Part shown: positions 4,215 to 6,081 of the stretch, piece by piece
How positions within the stretch are numbered: the first letter of the stretch is position 1
How the letters are laid out: every line of letters starts with the position of its first letter
Assembly: GCA_031259095.1 (NCBI GenBank)
Contig: JAIRLW010000330.1
Span: forward strand, 1-6,081
Direction of reading: 5' to 3'
Source: Planctomycetaceae bacterium
Lineage (GTDB): Bacteria; Planctomycetota; Planctomycetia; Pirellulales; Thermoguttaceae
Length of the DNA stretch: 6,081 bases
Notes under the pieces: model-generated
The model's database searches: none
Seen by the model: the letters and a program-made list of their open reading frames with translations, nothing else
What the model was told of the DNA's origin: nothing
Program-made: the position numbers and the translations under genes

Positions 4215-5462
4215 TCAAATTTTTCTGAATTTTTTAGCGACGTCGAGAATGACCCATGCGGCAAGAATGGAAAAACAGATCATTGCCGGAACGCGGTAAC
4301 GAATGGAACTGACAAAAATGATATGCAAACCTGTAATATAAACCGCCGGAATCCAAAGTAACCGAACTGAAAAATCATAAAACATCGACCGAATCACGCC
4401 AACCAAGCCCAACGCTAAAACCGGACAATAGGTACAAAAAACCAAAATTGTTACGATAAAATTGGAAAGCGATTCTTCGTTTGGTTGGAAATTCCAGAGC
4501 CGAAAAAATTTTGTTTTTGCCAGTTTCCAAGCGAGATCAGGATGTTTCCACGCCCAATGAACCGCCGCCTGACGCATTTTTTGGTTGAGCCGATATTCTA
4601 AAGTGTTTTCTGTTGCCTTGTCGGAACGGTTGTTGGAAAGGCGGAGTTCGGCGTTACGAAATTCTTCGACAAATTCCATATTACTGGCTCCGGTTGCTTT
4701 CGGATTTAGTCCGTCGTAAAGACTGGAACCGACTTGTAATGTGGTTGAAACGAAATGTCCAGAAACGTGATAATTACGAATCCACCAAGGAATCAGGCAA
4801 AGTGTACAGATAATGAAAATAACAACGCCGGATTGGAGAATGGGTTTATAATTCCGCAACGAAAAAATCGTTCCGAACATGACGGCAAATGGAATAAAGT
4901 AAAGCCAACTAGGACGGCAATAAACCGCTATTGCCGCAAAAAGACCGGATAAAAGAAGGAAACGCCAATGTGTTGTTGGAAAGGACCGGAACGCTTTGAC
5001 CCAGTACCCGATATGTAACACCAAAAAAAGACAAAACGGAGCCTCGCTCAACACAAGAACACTCATCATAATATTGAGCGGATCAAGGGCGGTAATCCAT
5101 CCGGCAATCAATGCCAACGCCGAATCGTGAAACAGAATCCGCGCAAGCCATGCCGCCGCGAAAACGGTTAACGTTCCAATAAAAATATTTTCGAAACGTG
5201 CAGCGCGTATGGACGGATTATCGCCGAAAACGAGGAACAACGGCGACAGAATGACCGGATAACCCGGCATTCGGTGAATGGTCTGATCGCCATAAGTGTA
5301 CGGTTTGCCGTGCGCAATCGTTTGTCCTAATTTCCAATAGGTGTCGCTGTCGCCGAAATAAAATTGTTCTGCGCCCGCGCGGTATTCCCAATAACCAGCC
5401 GCAACAACACGAAGTAGTAAGGCAACAAAAAAAAGGAACAACCAGGAATGATAACGTTTCAT
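4215..5462 (-). CDS. GT-C fold membrane glycosyltransferase (family 39-like)
   Basis: Integral inner-membrane protein that probably transfers a sugar from a polyprenyl-phosphate donor to a lipid, glycan or protein on the outer face of the membrane. Donor and acceptor are not known. The 415-residue sequence has roughly ten hydrophobic segments, beginning at 6-24. The first periplasmic loop carries FGDSDTYW (36-43), whose Asp38 and Asp40 fit the catalytic/metal-binding acidic residues of GT-C enzymes, followed by HGKPYTYG (51-58) and RMPGYP (64-69). Further typical pieces are LSEAPF (138-143), PWWIRNY (225-231) and SIRYRVPA (386-393) near the end. A hydrophilic stretch at about 245-330 is the likely larger periplasmic loop. 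It is shorter than ArnT-type enzymes (about 550) but fits the shorter GT39-like group. The start ATG is at 5460-5462 with no clear Shine-Dalgarno site. No other envelope gene lies beside it to point to a pathway. Confidence 0.85.
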   Translation of the reverse strand: MKRYHSWLFLFFVALLLRVVAAGYWEYRAGAEQFYFGDSDTYWKLGQTIAHGKPYTYGDQTIHRMPGYPVILSPLFLVFGDNPSIRAARFENIFIGTLTVFAAAWLARILFHDSALALIAGWITALDPLNIMMSVLVLSEAPFCLFLVLHIGYWVKAFRSFPTTHWRFLLLSGLFAAIAVYCRPSWLYFIPFAVMFGTIFSLRNYKPILQSGVVIFIICTLCLIPWWIRNYHVSGHFVSTTLQVGSSLYDGLNPKATGASNMEFVEEFRNAELRLSNNRSDKATENTLEYRLNQKMRQAAVHWAWKHPDLAWKLAKTKFFRLWNFQPNEESLSNFIVTILVFCTYCPVLALGLVGVIRSMFYDFSVRLLWIPAVYITGLHIIFVSSIRYRVPAMICFSILAAWVILDVAKKFRKI

Positions 5463-5522
5463 AAAATTTTCGGAGTTTTTTTAAAGGGTAACGATCTATT
5501 GTTATTAACCACCGATAAAAAC

Positions 5523-5582
5523 TTCGACTGCAATCGACCAAAATCGATTTTAGCCGAATTGAGTCGATTTCGGTCGATCAAA
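5523..5582. promoter_or_regulatory. Phased array of TCGA motifs, 10-base period
   Basis: TCGA occurs at 5524, 5534, 5544, 5564 and 5574, and the one missing position (5554) reads CCGA. Six consecutive 10-base units therefore share CGA in the same place, with the rest of each unit variable. Segments 5533-5549 and 5562-5578 are also imperfect inverted copies (15 of 17). A period of about one helix turn would place all motifs on one face of the DNA, as in arrays for cooperative protein binding. It lies 61-120 bases upstream of the glycosyltransferase start. It could equally be a decayed 10-base tandem repeat without function. Confidence 0.55.
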
Positions 5583-5653
5583 AAACAAGTTTTTAGAATT
5601 TGCCTTTCGTAAACATTCGTGTTTTTCGCGGTGAAAAGAAAATAATTTAAAAA

Positions 5654-5684
5654 CAATTTGCGAAAATCAGCGTAATCTGCGGAT
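5654..5684 (+). repeat. ATCTGCG-type repeat, copy 2
   Basis: Matches the minus strand of 3720-3750 at about 25 of 31 positions, sharing CAAT-TGCG-AAATC-GC-TAATCTG. Unlike the copy near xseA, no inverted partner arm follows. The neighbouring CTCTGTGGTT belongs to the same type of short degenerate spacer repeat. Confidence 0.55.
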
Positions 5685-5757
5685 TTTTCTCTCTGTGGTT
5701 AATTAAAATAGACTGTTACACGGTTTGTTTGTTTATGGTTCTGATTATGCCAAACGT

Positions 5758-5772
5758 AATGATTATATCATT
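5758..5772. promoter_or_regulatory. Perfect palindrome AATGAT-TAT-ATCATT
   Basis: Six-base arms around a three-base centre, 126 bases upstream of the plus-strand start codon. The size and symmetry fit a dimeric repressor or activator site in the promoter region of the divergent genes. The core is AT-rich, so chance occurrence is quite possible. Confidence 0.35.
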
Positions 5773-5885
5773 GCATAAAATAATTTTCAATAAAGTTTCC
5801 GATTGGGTCGATAACCAAGTGTTGATGTTATTGTCCTTTCGGCAATCATCATTCACGTATTCGGTTTCTCATCCTTTCACCTTTT

Positions 5886-5890
5886 AAGGA
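5886..5890 (+). promoter_or_regulatory. Shine-Dalgarno site AAGGA
   Basis: AAGGA lies seven bases before the ATG at 5898, an ideal spacing, and fixes the start of the truncated gene. It stands out because none of the four minus-strand genes has a comparable site. Confidence 0.75.
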
Positions 5891-5897
5891 AAGAGCC

Positions 5898-6067
5898 ATG
5901 ACATCCCCCATCCTCCCCAATGTTCCCGACGAGGGAACAACCGAAAGCCGTGCGCTTTCTCCATCGATGAAAATTTTTGCCGCAACAACAATTATTGTTG
6001 GAGGCGCGGCGGTTGCGGCAGCATTTTGGAAGGCGTCGCTTGATTTCGGAGTTATTGATTCTGATAT
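5898..6067 (+). CDS. Hypothetical membrane-anchored protein, N-terminal fragment
   Basis: Only the first 56 complete codons are present before the sequence passes into adapter. The frame is open to the end. The start is well supported by AAGGA seven bases upstream. Residues 1-24 are polar and Pro/Ser/Thr-rich, and 26-43 (FAATTIIVGGAAVAAAF within it) form one Ala/Gly-rich transmembrane helix, preceded by Lys25 and followed by Trp44-Lys45. A short cytoplasmic tail, single helix and an outside domain is the simplest topology (the net charge gives little help); no signal peptidase or lipobox site is obvious. I do not recognise the family, and the functional domain is missing. The residues after Ile57 (DRKS) come from adapter sequence and must not be read as protein. 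Confidence 0.7.
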
Positions 6068-6081
6068 AGATCGGAAGAGCA
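6068..6081. other. Illumina adapter remnant (artefact)
   Basis: The last 14 bases, AGATCGGAAGAGCA, are identical to the beginning of the Illumina TruSeq read 1 adapter. They are an untrimmed sequencing artefact at the contig end, not genomic DNA. Sequence to the left of 6068 is continuous with the open reading frame and looks genuine. Confidence 0.95.

Larger units (their letters stand above)
5463..5897. other. Intergenic region between divergent genes
   Basis: These 435 bases separate the minus-strand glycosyltransferase and the plus-strand partial gene, so promoters in both directions are expected. Recognisable content is the phased TCGA array (5523-5582), an ATCTGCG-type repeat (5654-5684) with the short words TTCGTGTTTTTCGCGGT (5614-5630) and CTCTGTGGTT (5691-5700) beside it, and a 15-base palindrome (5758-5772). 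TTGCAT (5771-5776) with TAAAGT (5791-5796) looks promoter-like but the spacing of 14 bases is too short, so no promoter is called. Confidence 0.6.

Noticed and set aside
4613..4952. Plus-strand open frames inside the glycosyltransferase gene
   Set aside because: They are antisense shadows of a clear membrane protein gene; the products are basic and without motifs.
723..5462. One operon or a new biological system made of the four minus-strand genes
   Set aside because: The spacers are long and repeat-filled, and the functions are unrelated housekeeping or envelope roles; nothing in the sequence links them.
5218..5656. Minus-strand open frames overlapping the glycosyltransferase start and its upstream spacer
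   Set aside because: One is a frame-shifted shadow of the N-terminal coding region and the other covers only the spacer with the TCGA array; neither has a start signal.
1..6081. tRNA, rRNA, riboswitch or transposase genes
   Set aside because: No cloverleaf, conserved rRNA segment, known riboswitch core or transposase motif was seen on either strand.

Overview
This window looks like a small metagenomic contig from an uncultured bacterium rather than part of a finished genome. It ends (6068-6081) in 14 bases identical to the start of the Illumina TruSeq adapter. Its first bases carry an inverted fragment of a repeat found twice more inside the window. About two thirds of it is coding. The taxon cannot be fixed from the sequence. 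Lack of Shine-Dalgarno sites before most genes, wide spacers and many palindromic repeats would fit a gut or environmental member of the PVC group (for example Planctomycetota), but this is a weak inference.

Four complete genes lie on the minus strand. In transcription order they are a GT-C type membrane glycosyltransferase/mannosyltransferase (5462-4215), exonuclease VII large subunit xseA (3696-2377), a GNAT-family acetyltransferase with an unusual N-terminal extension and an eight-Asp tract (2195-1509), and KDPG/KHG aldolase eda (1367-723). A fifth gene starts on the plus strand at 5898, behind a good ribosome binding site, and runs off the end; only a short N-terminus with one predicted membrane helix is visible. 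The four minus genes are separated by 518, 181 and 141 bases and have unrelated roles (cell-envelope glycosylation, DNA repair, acetylation, Entner-Doudoroff sugar acid catabolism). They do not look like a functional operon.

The spacers are the distinctive part. Positions 1-722 hold no convincing gene but contain a 22-base perfect palindrome, a long nested hairpin, several GCCCT/AGGGC-type palindromes and a 156-base element with terminal inverted repeats. Three spacers (143-220, about 1399-1500, about 3988-4058) each carry a hairpin with the same CGCAAGCGG stem and a TTRCCGT loop motif, while the outer arms differ from copy to copy. The 3697-4214 spacer repeats related modules, including a four-fold AACTATT heptamer and three GTCCC/GGGAC palindromes. 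The 5463-5897 spacer between divergent genes has a 60-base array in which TCGA recurs every 10 bases.

No defence system, CRISPR array, transposase, tRNA or rRNA was found. The protein-coding content is ordinary; the items worth follow-up are the dispersed structured repeats and the phased TCGA array.
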